Made by a program: the position numbers and the translations under genes. Under the pieces are notes generated by a model. The model worked only from the letters and a program-made list of their open reading frames with translations, did no database searches and was not told the origin of the DNA. DNA of 56,028 bases from Priapulus caudatus (taxonomy: Eukaryota > Priapulida > Priapulimorpha > Priapulimorphida > Priapulidae). Location: assembly GCF_000485595.1 (NCBI RefSeq), contig NW_014577231.1:588184-644211 (forward strand), in the 5' to 3' direction. Positions 1-10,923 of the stretch are shown here, one piece after another; the first letter of the stretch is position 1, and each line of letters opens with the position of its first letter.

Positions 1-345
1 CATCCGTTGTTTGATGTTGTTGAGAGGATAAGTTTACCGGATTTTTTCCTTAATCGTTTAATTTCTAGTTTTTGGCTTTCTGTTGTCAGACTATGTTACA
101 TGATACGTTGGCCTGCAGTGGTTCTGCCCGATGATGTGTTGGTAGTTACTGTGTACGTTTTTGACATGATTATGGTACAGGTGGCCGCACAAAAACAACT
201 CTATTGCAGCCTGTAGGCTTGCGTAGGTAAATGGATGAGTGCTTAACTTTCTGGTCTTGCTCAATAGTTGGTTAGCTACTGTATGTGGAAGCTTCCATTT
301 TATCTGAGACACTTAATACGTAGCCGCCATCTCGTGGAACTTTCA
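1..345. other. No gene seen
   Basis: Only short open frames with no recognisable motif. The part next to the ORF1 remnant (about 200-345) may be 3' sequence of the same retroelement, but I see no ORF2 or poly(A) end here. Confidence 0.4.
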
Positions 346-1185
346 TTAACGATCCAACGAACATTCTTTTGAGAAGGTTCCTGATACCATCCCTGTGCAT
401 TCCACTGTTTCGGCGTGTATGTGAACACATTTGGGACTAACAGGGTTTACTAGAATCCCACCACTCCACCACAGAGTCACCGCAGTAGACGTTAGATGAG
501 CGCTGTCGCTCCGCGGCACTTGTTTAATAAAAAAATTTCCAAAATGTGTCCAAATGAAACGGTATCCGTTTTTCTTTTTGAACTTTAGCACATCATGAAA
601 GATTTTTCTGCGTTCCCTAGTCAGACTCTCGTTTATGAAAATGTTAGAGTGAGACGAATACCCTAGATCCGCAGCTGTGCCGGCCAGTTTTCTTTTAGCA
701 TAGAATGCAATACGCATGTTCCTGCGAGTAAATTTAACTATTATTGCAGAGGGCTGCACCAGATCGCGGTTTTGGTAGCCGGTGGGCGGTGCTGATATCA
801 CCATCAGTCATTTGCAGGCCCATGTTGGTAGCAATTTTCTTAACTATATTTGATGTATTTTCCTGGTCACTCCAGGGTATGTTCGTGATTACCACACAGT
901 CCCTTCTCCCATACTGCTCGAGGTTATCTAGTGATTTCTCTAGGTTAATAATCCTCTCCTCGTGCGCAATGTTGCTTGCTTCTAATACCGAGTTCCTATC
1001 TTCTAGGGCTTAGTTTTCTTATTGTTGCGATCTAGTTCCTCTACTAGTTCCTCATATTTTGCGGCCAGAAACTCTTGACTTGCCTTAATCTCCTGCAGTT
1101 ATTTTCTTATGTCCTTCATCTGATTGCCAACGAATTTCTTTAACTCGCCAGTTTGCTGAGAAAGTGCCGCCTTCATGTCAGCCAT
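346..1185 (-). pseudogene. Non-LTR retrotransposon ORF1-like remnant
   Basis: Read on the minus strand, an ATG at 1185 opens a frame starting MADMKAALSQQTGELKKFV that soon meets stops. A coiled-coil-like stretch (EERIINLEKSLDNLEQYGRR) and then VVITNIPW follow in a shifted frame. From about 804 the frame again fits the family: a basic FTRRNMRIAFYAKRKLAG segment, FINESLTRERRKIF, then YRFIWTHFGNFFIKQ. A coiled coil, an N-E-QYxRR hinge, an RRM-like core and a basic C-terminal domain are the order seen in L1-ORF1-like RNA-binding proteins of invertebrate non-LTR elements. At least three frame breaks make it a dead copy. No matching reverse transcriptase lies beside it. The family assignment rests on motif memory only. 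Confidence 0.55.
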
Positions 1186-1333
1186 AGTCACTGGATTTGA
1201 AGACTAGCTAGCTCTATCAAACGTGTCAAACTAAAGTTGTCAGCGATATGACACTATGGTTAAGGTTCAAATCAGGGTTAACCTGTCCACGGTTCCAGAT
1301 TTAATAGTAGGAACAGATAAATAGAGCACTTGA

Positions 1334-1937
1334 TTTATATAATTAAGCGAAAAATATACAATTTAAGCGCTCAATACCAAATTAAGTCATTCACGGCAGC
1401 CATCTTGAAAAAAAAAATAGCGTGCAACACAATAAAATCATACGTACATGAAATCAATTACAATACAATTACAATTAAAAATCAATTACAATATAATCTA
1501 CATTTAAATTCAGAATTACTACTATACACTAATCTATTGTGTACTCCATTATCTATAACTGCAATCTATACTAATATCAATTGAAAAAACGCTCTTGTGC
1601 TAACTAAATCGATCTACACGTTTCCGTGGTCCTTATATTTATATAATTAAGCGAAAAATATACAATTTAAGCGCTCAATACCAAAATAAGTCATTCACGG
1701 CAGCCATCTTGAAAAAAAAATAGCGTGCAACACAATACAATCATACGTACATGAAATCAATTACAATACAATTACAATTAAAAATCAATTACAATATAAT
1801 CTACATTTAAATTCAGAATTACTACTCTACACTAATCTATTGTGCACTCCATTATCTATAACTGCAATCTATACTAATATCAATTGAAAAAACGCTCTTG
1901 TGCTAACTAAATCGATCTACACGTTTCCGTGGTCCTT
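1334..1937. repeat. Tandem duplication, two units of about 303 bp
   Basis: The unit beginning TTTATATAATTAAGCGAAAA at 1334 recurs at 1638 with only a few differences (one A fewer in the poly-A run, C for T changes). Each unit ends in CGTTTCCGTGGTCCTT. The unit is AT-rich and contains the GCAGCCATCTTG word often seen in MITE-like repeats. No coding content is recognised; the short open frame inside it looks incidental. Confidence 0.9.
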
Positions 1938-2340
1938 GTACCGTTCGCTTACTCCCTTTCTTTCTCATCATCAGTGACTTCCCTACAAAGAAACATACCA
2001 ACAATGCACAATACATATACATCCACATTACTCACCTTAATTTCACAACAGCACATCACACAAATACGAGCATCCTTGTATATCGTATCAGACAAATAAA
2101 CGCGAATTTATATGTCAAATGATCAAAACAAACTATAACTGTTGACAGATGTACGCTTTCCAACAAGAAAAATATAACTACTTTTATTCGTAATTTATTC
2201 GTACATTTATTCGTAATAAACATATTTAGTGTTTCTATTCATGCCTCATGAATACAGAACCCCATTATATTGCCTCTTCTGGCGTTCCTTTCCATCCAAA
2301 CACACTTAACAAGAATACAACTGCCATGATCTTGCAAGCA
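1938..2340. other. Unassigned; probable 3' flank of the OB-fold gene
   Basis: AT-rich sequence downstream (minus-strand sense) of the OB-fold gene's stop codon. I see no gene and no clear repeat. Confidence 0.35.
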
Positions 2341-3741
2341 TTAACATTCCGTCCAAGCACACCTTCTGGATAGCTCACATTTTCTGTTACAACTATAAAT
2401 CAAATACAATGTGTACTACATTTACCATGATTTACCACATTATACATTTACCTGGCTTTTACGATCTCGCCCTTGCTGGCCGTAAACGTCACTTCCATTG
2501 TGTCCAAACCATCAATTATGTCTTCTTCATTCCCAAGCATGTCGAACAATTCCCAAGTCATTGTGAACATCTTAGCTGACGTCCCCGTTAGGATTTCGGC
2601 CGTCACAGTATCACTACAATAACAACATTTTCATTAAGTCACGTGTGAGCAAAAATGTCACTTATGCGTTGGCGTTACTCCACGCATTTCAAGAACCTTC
2701 ATATCAACCACTAATTATCTGTCCAAACGTCTTGTGTGTGTGTTTACAACACCAAATTCATTAGCTAATACTACTAGAATTATACTCTACATACCCCTCA
2801 ATGTCAAATCCTCTCAGTATTCCCTGCCGTTCCCCTTCATCTGACACTGATGTAACCTGCATCAAAAACACTGTTTACCACACCACTACGAGGCATGAAT
2901 AGGTGCAGCTGGAATACATACAAATAGCTATCAAGAGTAGTCGACGTTCATACATTTCTTTGTAACAATCATTCAGACTTTTTCTGCAAATCCAATATTA
3001 TGCATGTCATCTATACGGTCAATATGTCTATGACACAAGTCTTTCTCAATACACTAGCGATAAGCCAGCCATATAGACATGCTACATGCTACATAGATCT
3101 GAATAGCATGTCCAGCCTATAACAGTCACTATGACGATTGACCAAATAAACTAAAGCTCCCTTGTCACAACACCTGAAAACTTACCTGTATCTTAGTACT
3201 TTTGGTGAAAGTCGCTTCCTTTTGTGACCCGAAGACGCCGATCTCCAAGTTTTCGATGTTCACCTCGTCCCCGTCACTCACTGCTTTCTCCACCGCCCGC
3301 TGGCTCCAAACTTTGTTGGGCAGCTTTACATGGCTGCCGGCAACATCACAGACGTTAAACTGTGCCCGCTACTGCGTTTCAGTACTGGTACTTGGTAATG
3401 CCTGCATTAGAACAACCTGCAAAATAGACGCACGGAGTTTATGTACATGTAAATCACTGTTGAACACACACAAAAACAGTTGCTCGCATAGTCGAAATCA
3501 CAGCAGACATTTGACGAAACGAGTTTGTACGTCACAATGATGTTGCACTGCAACATGCATGTGCTACTGACATCCCAATATCATACTTACATCACTCACT
3601 ATCCCGGACACACTGATCCGTATTTGCTTCGGTGACCTCAACGCTTCATCAATTGACACCTTTGGCCCATGTCCAAAATCTCTCACCACATCCATATCTA
3701 CGTCGAATTTGCCACAAATCATCACCTCCGCATAAAAAACC
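2341..3741 (-). pseudogene. OB-fold (RPA-like) ssDNA-binding protein, five exons, one in-frame stop
   Basis: Minus-strand exons 3591-3741, 3186-3416, 2795-2856, 2452-2613 and about 2341-2383 are joined by GT-AG introns whose phases agree (0, 0, 2, 2), giving one frame ending in TAA at 2341. The product reads ...KQIRISVSGIVSD, then FNVCDVAGSHVKLPNKVW, DGDEVNIENLEIGVFGSQ, and an acidic, Trp-containing tail (MTWELFDMLGNEEDIIDGL). The alternation of beta-like segments with V-x-G-x-V and D-x-x-G-x-x-V-x-L-x-x-x-x-W resembles RPA/OB-fold nucleic-acid-binding domains, which occur both in host genes and as cargo of some animal Helitrons. It lies just outside the Helitron terminus at 4002 on the same strand. 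A TAG interrupts the frame in exon 3186-3416 (after STSTETQ), so this copy may be dead unless that base is an assembly error. The first exon's acceptor near 3741 is weak. Identity is an inference from fold pattern. Confidence 0.5.
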
Positions 3742-4001
3742 TTGATTTATACATACAATCTCGTTTCTGTACTTCATCCATACAATTAGATAGTATTCCA
3801 CATTTTGCTGTAAATATCAATATGATTGCTGAAATGTTGCCCATCCCGAGCCATACTACTATACTTTTAACTCTGTTCCACATCGCATAACTAAGATTAT
3901 TGTAACAGCCTGCTCGACACACGCAATACGTTGTACACAGAGATATGTAGTATCGTCAATGAATGAACGCGTATCATTTTCTCTACATACTTATGTATAT
4001 A

Positions 4002-4926
4002 CTAGCAAAGTACCCGTCCTTCGGACGGTGGGAATTCATGAATGAGTGTATTAGTGTTATAGCTCACCTAAGGATCAAGGGCTTCTTTGTAAAGTATGTT
4101 TTTGGTATTCGTGTCCTTGTGTGTGAATGAATATCGCCGTGGGTTTGCCTACTTGTGAGAGGGCAACAGAGCATGCCATGGAAGAAGACAGGTGTGGTCA
4201 GGCCCAAGCCTATGGTAGTGAAAGTCTATGGCAATGATGCTCACGGGTGCGGGCATATGCTGTGAATGTAGAGATGCATGGTTTAGCTGAGAAGATGTTC
4301 CAATACAAAGTAAAATACAATACAAAAGTTTATTTGATAAGATTTACAGGTGATGGACACTAAATTACAGAACTTCATGGTATACAACGTTGGTAGTGTA
4401 AGAAACAGAGTCTGATTTCCCTTGAGTTTGGTTGTCAGTAGTTTCCAGTTGAAGCTTTACCTCAGCGAAAGATTTAAATAGCACGTGAGAAGTCAACGTA
4501 AAGTGGGCCATGAGAGAAGACGGGTTTTGGGAGGAAAATACCCAGCTTCTTGAAAGTTTGACCTTGCGCTTTATTGATGGTGATGCAGTAAGCCAAGCGA
4601 ATAGGGAACTGGCTGCGTTGAAGTGTAAATGATAGATCGACATCAGATGGAGCTAATATTATCTTGGGTATTAATGTTCTTTGTCCACTGCGAGGGCCGG
4701 TGAGTATTTCTGCATCAAGTACGTGTTTGTGAAGTCTATGGATTTTGAGTCTAGTACCATTGCTGAGTCATTGTCGAATATTTAGATTTCGTTTTCAGTG
4801 ATAGCTTCTATGAGTTGTTTGTCAGCAGTTTGGATATGGTTTTCGGGGGCGCAGATTTTATCGCGAACGTCCTTTTTAGTTTCTTGTAATTGCCTGACTG
4901 TCTGGGACATGAGTAACTGAAACTGA
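4002..4926 (-). mobile_element. Helitron 3'-end fragments with terminal hairpin and CTAG
   Basis: On the minus strand the element ends ACCGTCCGAAGGACGGG, a perfect GC-rich stem, then TACTTTG and CTAG, followed by T. This is the hallmark 3' terminus of Helitrons, which insert between A and T. Just inside is a decayed copy of the helicase C-terminus (HGML, then a frameshifted SRV region) matching the same region of the larger Helitron next door. A second, differently diverged helicase tail lies at about 4365-4770: KIHRLHKHVLDAEILTGP, then YCITINKAQGQTFKKLG (Pif1 motif V region) and FSHGPLYVDFSRA (motif VI), with frame breaks after it. So at least two different Helitron 3' regions are joined here, upstream of the main copy. 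Confidence 0.8.
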
Positions 4927-5003
4927 TCCTTCGGACGGTGGGAATTCATGAATGTGTATTAGCGTTGTAGCTCACCTAAGAATGAAGGGCGTCTTTGGAT
5001 GGT

Positions 5004-6060
5004 CTGTTTTTGGTCTTCCTGTCCTGTGTGTGAATGAACATCGCCGTGGGTTTGCCTACTCGTGAGAGGGCAACATAGAGCATGCCATGGGAGAAGACAG
5101 GTGTGGTCAGGTCCAAGCGTATCCTGTCCTTGGACTTTGTTTATTGTCTAGCATAGCAAAGGCAGATAGGGAATTGCAGTCTTTTAAATTGAAAAGGAAG
5201 ATCTGATGTTGAAGGGATGAGTGGTATGCGTGGTATGAATACGGTTTTGCCGGTTGCTGGTCCATGTAGGATGACGACTTCTATGACGTTGGCATGGCAG
5301 GCTGCGACTCGACAACGTGTTTCATTGGTGATGTTGTGTGGGTCTAAAGATCTGAGGACAATAATGGGGGAACCAAGTTTAAGAGTAAGTTTGTGTGGTG
5401 GTAAGCCTGCGATATTAAGGGAATTCAAGAAATCCACAGGGAAATGGACAGCTTCCTTCACAGTTAGAGTCGAGTCCAAGGATGTGTACGCGATTTGTTC
5501 TCCAGGCATCATGTTGAGGATGTGATGGTTAAGTGTTGCGACAGTGTCATTAAGTGGCGCTAGTATTGAACGTTCTGATAGCCATTGGTTGTTGGTGTGC
5601 TTTGTAGGCAAGTCTTTAAAGATGGCTTGAATGAGATGTCCCTGATCGTTTGTTGTCTGCAGATTGTCAGGAAGGAAGATTGTGCTGGGTGGTTCAGTCA
5701 CTGTATACGTTCCATTGCCTATGGACATGAGTAGATGTGAGTAGGCAGTTGCGTTTGAGTCGCCTGTTAGGTGTGCCCTCTGGTTTTTGTGCAAGTGTAC
5801 CATATGGACATGTTGCCAGAGGTGAGATCTTTTGATTGATGGTTCAATTATGTTGGCTTGTGTACCGTTCTTGACAACTGGTAATATCTGGCGGAAATCA
5901 CCATCTAGTAATGTGGGGATGCCCCCAAAGGGCTGGGTATTGCCTCGGATGTCTTGTAAAGTCCGATCTATGGCCTCGTATGCTGCTTTGTGGGTCATAG
6001 GCGCTTCGTCAACGATGAGTGCGGAACAGTTAATAATCACCTTCATGTTCTGCTAAGAAG
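5004..6060 (-). pseudogene. Helitron Pif1-type helicase domain, broken, motif I missing
   Basis: A 301-residue open segment (6046 down to 5141) carries LIVDEAPM (motif II), LLDGDFRQILPVV (motif III) and SERSILAPLNDTVATLNHHI (motif IV region), then PHKLTLKLGSPIIVLRSLDP, typical of Helitron Pif1-like helicases. The frame breaks at LCYARQ; motif V and motif VI (HGMLYVALSRVGKP) continue in other frames to a stop near 5004. Upstream the frame enters directly before motif II. The Walker A loop (GxGGTGKT-type) and about 100 residues around it are absent, because sequence ending SEQQTFLAEHEG abuts motif II. ATP binding would be lost, so this is an inactive copy. Confidence 0.85.
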
Positions 6061-6158
6061 GTTTGTTGTTCCGATGCTGAGTACTGGGTGTACCGGTTGT
6101 ATTCAATTGTGTCGTAATCAGCATTGTTGTGGTTAACATTGAGTCCATATTTGTGTAG

Positions 6159-7968
6159 TTACTGGCCATCCATTTGGAGGACTTTTTGTTCTATCTGGAG
6201 CAGGCAGGAGTTGTAGACAGTAGCAATTTGGTCGTCGTTCAGGTTGTGTTGGCTTGATGGAAAGAATAAATCTTCAGACATGTTGTCTTTGTGCTGTTCC
6301 CACAGGTTGGGTGGGTCTGCTGGTTCACATGATGTGAGGATGATGGCGAAGAGGTTCCTGAGTTGGGCTGGGCTGCTTGACTCGTTGGCTTCAGATAAAG
6401 CCTTGTGGAGGTGGTTATCATCTGCAATTAAGCCAAGCAAAAGGCATGCCTGACGGAATGTTGAACAGGTAACCTCTTCAACTTGTTTGAGATGTTGGAA
6501 ACTGTGTGGCCCCTTCTTCTCATGCAGTAGGAGTCGGAGGAAGTAGCATTCTCCTCGGTTTGGCGAGATCGTGTATACGCGACCAAGGCAGTTTATTTTA
6601 AAAATGCTGGAATGGTTTGGAACTGGGGTTCCTCTCTTACGGCGCACCCACTTCTTGTTGTTCCATGTATAATACTGTGGTAGCTGTGGGTATGTGAGTG
6701 TTCTTGCAAAGGTATCTTGTTGACATAAAGTGAAAAATTCAGTCAGAGTAGTTTTGGGTGGCTGACGGTTGGTTAATTCTTGTGCGGTGTTAGTGTCTGA
6801 AAAGTAGACGCGTTGTCCATTTTCTAGGTGTACAGCCAAATGGGATACGGGTGGGAAGTGTTCATGGACTGGAAGTTTGAGGAGGCGGTATGCTACCTCA
6901 GTGCTGCCGACGTATCTTGCATGCTGGTATTGGGCAATTTCATCAGTTGGAGTAGGTGCACTTGTATCTTGCTGGAGGCTGTACATGGCTTGGTCACTTC
7001 CCTTGTTTACATATTTTAGGACATATATAATACTTTTGACTGACATGCAAAGTTCCTCCATTTGGCGTAGGAGGAATGGGCTGTATGGCACCACCCACTG
7101 GTTGCTGATGATGATGTGTTGCATGGTCTGGTTGACATTTTTATTTAAGCTAATGGTGTGACCGCCATCTTCTTCCATCCGTCTGCGATAGTTCGGGTAG
7201 CCGTCGTGGCCTGTCATTGTGGTGTCAATGAAGTGTTTGGGAAATGACTTTGTGCACTGATTGTCCTTCATGCAAGGGCTGTTTCTGTTGAAGGGACCAC
7301 GTGGGCCATGGATCATGTGGGACTTGACTAATTCATGACGGACTGGTGTATCTGTTGGAGATGGGATTTCTGCTGAAATTATGAGGTCAATATCTTGTGG
7401 AGTGACCTTTGACTGTGGGTTTAACCATATAAGGATGTGGGCATGAGGAAGGCCTCTTCTGAAATTCAACAGAGTAAAGCCATGCCTGAACATTCCCGAA
7501 GCAGCCATTTTTCAGCATGTGCATGAGTTTGAGTAACTTTTGATTGAACACTCGCACGACGATATCTGGGCGATCTGGAGCGGTTTGGTGTGGAAGTAGG
7601 TTGTCCATAATTTTCTGCCATTTGGGGTTTGTGGTTGTGGTAATGAAGAGGTCAGGTCGCCCAAATTCTCTAACATATGTGATGGCGTCTTGTTGCTTCT
7701 GATGCATATACCTGGGTCCTCCGGTGAATGTGGCTGGAAGTACAACCCTCTGCCCGAGGCTTGCTGGATTGGAATCTGCTTTGACCAGACTGTCTTGGAG
7801 ATTTGAATAGTTATCAGCTCGCAGTGTTTTCTTTTCACGGCGTAAGAAGTGGAGACGCTCACTTTCAACTTTACAGTACATGTCAACGATGAATTGTTGA
7901 AACAGGCGTCTACCTTGTAGGATGTGATTTGATTTGCGGCACATGATGTGATACGAATAATATTGCAT
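6159..7968 (-). pseudogene. Helitron Rep (HUH) nuclease domain and linker, one frameshift
   Basis: The segment 7968-7440 contains RPDLFITTTTNPKW, the Rep motif 1 region. The frame then shifts near 7500 and continues with RRGLPHAHILIWL, the HUH metal-binding motif (His-Ala-His), and YVLKYVNKGSDQA, the tyrosine motif that cleaves and joins DNA. Both tyrosines appear present. Between NQWVVPYSPFLLRQ and ELCMSVKSI about a dozen residues usual in the family are missing. After the Rep domain come GRVYTISPNRGECYFLRLLL and a long linker toward the helicase, as in RepHel proteins. A stop near 6159 cuts it off from the helicase remnant. It is recognisable at every motif but not translatable as one protein. 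Confidence 0.88.
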
Positions 7969-7986
7969 TTGAGTAACTGGCTTTCC

Positions 7987-8937
7987 TTAAGCAGATTTCA
8001 TGTAGATATTGTAGCCATGGGTGGCATAGGGAAAGAACAGTGGGTACTGTAATGGATCGTAAGCATGACTAAGTTCTGATATGTGTTTCAGTGTACCATC
8101 ACGTTGGTGTATGACTATATCCCTGCTGGTGGTGGGCTCATTGGGCATGAGAATTGCAACTTCATTGGCTACTGGTATGTTGAATCGTCACGCATGTTCA
8201 TTGCTTGGTCGTTTATCCTCATGTATCACAACAGTTAAGTCAGGAGCATTTATGTTGTGCAAGATATCTGCAGCTGTTTTGAAAGCTTTCACATAATGAT
8301 TGTGTTCATGGAGCATGTCTCGTAGATTTGCAACTATTTCAGGTTTCAGCTGATTTGCAATTGATAGCCTTGTGTTCACTTCATCTACTTTGTTGTCAAT
8401 GAAGTAAATTTGAAGGAACTGAGGTGTTCGGTTTGGTTCAGGGTACATGGAACCAATGTTATGGAAAACCTGCCCTTGCACTGTAAATGTAGGGTTCCAG
8501 TCTGATAGTTGCCTTGTTGTGCAGGCAAAGCTGGTCATTTGGAATGCACAGTTATATGTCTTGATATTGCAGAGAAAATGTTCATCGTCATTCAGTAGCG
8601 ATGAAAGATAAGGTGGTAGCTGTGGATAACATGGGAGCTTAATTTTCCCGTTGCAGCAGCAGAATCCAGGAGGTTCATTGGTGAATGTGGCAGCTTGACA
8701 GTGCTGGCAGATCTTGTTCATAAGTCCTATACAGGTTTGTGGAGTAAAATGTTCTTCGACATAACCATATGCCTCGTGGTGTTGTGCCTGTTCATGTGTG
8801 ACGTCAACACTTGGCCGTTGTCTTTTAGCTCTCATGTGTGCTGCTGTCCGGGTAGTGTTGTTGAGGGATGTTTTGCGCTTCATCATGGATGTAGGTAGGC
8901 AAGAGAAAAGTAAAAGGTGGTTATTGTAAGAAAACAA
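7987..8937 (-). pseudogene. Helitron RepHel N-terminal region
   Basis: A 249-codon frame (8937-8188) holds a Cys-rich patch, CQHCQAATF and FCCCNGKIKLP, followed by FLCNIKTYNCAFQMTSF and MYPEPNRTPQFLQIYFID. This is the usual N-terminus of animal Helitron RepHel proteins ahead of the Rep domain. After a stop near 8188 the reading continues in another frame with VANEVAILMPNEP and LSHAYDPLQYPLFFPYATHG, the conserved segment just before Rep, ending in a stop near 7987. The real start is uncertain; an ATG at 8937 opens the frame and another lies about 17 codons in. Confidence 0.8.
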
Positions 8938-9475
8938 TGTTTATTTTGCATCAGAAGTGTACAGCTACAGAATGTGGATATATTCACATGAATGACAATG
9001 AGCTGTGAGGAATATTGAAATCCCCGTGGAGACTTAAGGCATAAAATATATAAAAAATCGGTTGACGGTTATCCGACACTCTTCCAAAAAAGTGCCGACT
9101 CAAATTTTGTTATTAGCATTGTTATAAAAAGAATATGAAATTGATTTATTTTAGACAAAGATCATAAATAAAGTCGAGAAATAGAAATTAGTATTCTTAA
9201 ACAATATTTTTATATCATTTTTCCATCAAAATATGTATCGGGGTTTAAAGTTCTAGAAAATAAACACATTGAATGATAGTTTTGGTGTTTTTGACTTGGA
9301 TTTGGAACCGTAAACAGACATTTATTGTATTTCATGGCTAATATCGAATTAATGAATAATGCCTAATATTGAAAATGGTCATCCGTTAATGGGCATACAA
9401 AATTATTATATTCCTATCTAATCTATTCTTATCATGACTTATTGCCTATTCTTATCATGACTTACCTTATTTATG
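8938..9475. other. AT-rich sequence, no gene seen
   Basis: Probably Helitron 5' sequence for the first part and host intron or spacer after that. No open frame or repeat was recognised. The hexamer-rich TTATCATGACTTA is repeated next to the exon donor at 9471. Confidence 0.3.
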
Positions 9476-9827
9476 AGCTTCCTAGTCAACACTCCTCTTG
9501 TTTGTCGAAGTCTACTGGGAATGTCAATGTGTAATAAAAATTGAATTGAGTGATTTTTGAATGTATGTGATGTGGCAATTCTCAATTCTGAACAGCATAC
9601 ATTATTACTTGAACAGTATGCACATGCATGCAATTGTTGCATGAAATTAATATACTCTAGGACAGAAACAAAATGGCATAAATCATAACATTTGTATCGT
9701 TTTCTGTCCAAATATATGATCTGGTTGAGTGCTTGTAAACATGTTTTGCCAACAATACATAATTCATGCAGGAATTGGTGACAATCGGCAGGAATAATGC
9801 CATTTATTGACTGGGCAAACATGGTCA
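9476..9827 (-). CDS. Candidate internal exon of a minus-strand gene, function unknown
   Basis: A 117-codon open stretch is bounded on the minus strand by an acceptor (ACACAAACACAG at about 9828) and a strong donor (AATAAG followed by GTAAGT, exon end 9476), leaving in phase 0. The product is Cys- and His-rich in the middle (LHACAYCSSNNVCCSELR) and ends RQTRGVLTRKLINK; I do not recognise it. The next visible minus-strand exon downstream, past the Helitron, is the first OB-fold exon at 3591-3741, which can also be entered in phase 0. It could therefore belong to the same gene, now split by the Helitron. That link is inference. It could also be a chance open frame in AT-rich DNA. Confidence 0.3.
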
Positions 9828-10200
9828 CTGTGTTTGTGTAGGCCTACGCACTATGATTGTTATTCAAGAAACAGGCATATTGATATTTCGGAAAACTTAC
9901 CTTACGTGCAGGAGATAAAGGTATATTAACTGAAGTACAAAGTTTTCGGCGAACCGAAACTGAAACCGAAACCGAACTCAACCGAACGTGAAGATGTGGT
10001 GAGCACATTGTGATGAAGAATTTCATTATGGATTTTGGGATATCCCAGGGAATTCCATGAGGGGAATTGATTGACTTAAAAATTCGCTGTTTGCCTTTTA
10101 TAGTATACATTTTAAATTAAATATATTTTAAATATGCATATATTTAGAATGAAAGAAAGAAGTTGCGCGCCTGGCGAGAAATATATATTTTTTAATTTCC

Positions 10201-10270
10201 GCGGCTGCCGAGTTTCGAACTCCCGACCCCTAATGGATTAGGCAAGCGTGCTACCACTGTGCCACAGCGC
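10201..10270 (-). pseudogene. tRNA-derived sequence (SINE head or tRNA pseudogene)
   Basis: On the minus strand this 70-bp stretch has a perfect A box (TGGCACAGTGG) and B box (GTTCGAAAC) at tRNA spacing, so it keeps an intact internal RNA polymerase III promoter. The acceptor stem pairs at only about three positions and the T stem has mismatches next to the loop, so it will not fold as a functional tRNA. It resembles a tRNA-derived SINE head; no clear SINE tail was recognised. Confidence 0.55.
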
Positions 10271-10559
10271 AAGCTGGCAACGACACGTACTACATTGGTT
10301 AATGGTATAGTCACGTCGATACACTGGTATGCTATTTTTAGCCAGTGTTAAATAAAACGGCTTCAAATTCAACTTTATCCTGTTTTCATCATTGCAAAAG
10401 TGCGCCAATATTACTCTATGAGTGGTAATGCATCGTTTACAGTCAAGCAATTTCAAATCATGCGAGCAGATTCAGAGAACATAGCTAACAAAAAATTGGC
10501 TTTTCCCTTTTATAGTACAGATATATATATTGAGTAATACATCTATACATACTGTAGCA

Positions 10560-10923
10560 CTGCTGCGCTCGAGCTCATTACTTAGGCACGTTGCCGAGTG
10601 AGCGGAGCAGGCAACAGCTGGTAGCGGTGCCACAGGTGTCACAGGTGTTGAATGACTGACTAGGTAGAATGGTCACTTAGAGAGCGGAGAGCGGGGTACG
10701 TGACACGCGGCATCATAAACTGCGGCCCTTGCAAGAAGAGGGCGGCAGAACGGGAACCTGGAGAAATCCAAGAGGTGATGAGATAATGCCCTGATGGCGG
10801 GCACAGGAATCGCTTGGCTATATAAGGCGAGCCGCACTCAAGCACGGGGAGCTCGAACCTCTATCGCTGTGTTCTGCCTTGCCACGCTACATTTGTACGC
10901 TACGTGTTGTACTCATATCTATC
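10560..10923 (+). promoter_or_regulatory. GC-rich TATA promoter region
   Basis: A GC-rich island of about 300 bp in AT-rich surroundings ends with TATATAAG at 10819-10826, roughly 100 bp before an ATG at 10924. The sharp base-composition change and TATA box suit either a gene promoter or a solo LTR (it starts near a TGTAGCACTG). I could not find matching LTR ends or a target duplication. Confidence 0.35.

Larger units (their letters stand above)
4927..8990 (-). mobile_element. Helitron with decayed Rep-helicase
   Basis: The element covers the Rep-helicase remnants at 5004-8937. Its low-coordinate edge keeps part of the terminal hairpin (CCGTCCGAAGGA) but loses the GGG arm and CTAG, so its true 3' end was removed or replaced by the neighbouring fragment. 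About 180 bp here match the 3' end of the 4002 copy. I did not find a convincing 5' TC terminus; the upper boundary near 8990 is approximate. Helitrons move by rolling-circle replication using an HUH nuclease joined to a Pif1-type helicase. Confidence 0.75.

Noticed and set aside
9439-9475. Extension of the minus-strand frame past the donor to the stop at 9439
   Set aside because: A strong GTAAGT donor at 9475 makes an exon end more likely than a terminal exon, though neither is proven.
10201-10270. Functional tRNA gene
   Set aside because: Good A and B boxes, but acceptor, anticodon and T stems do not pair properly.
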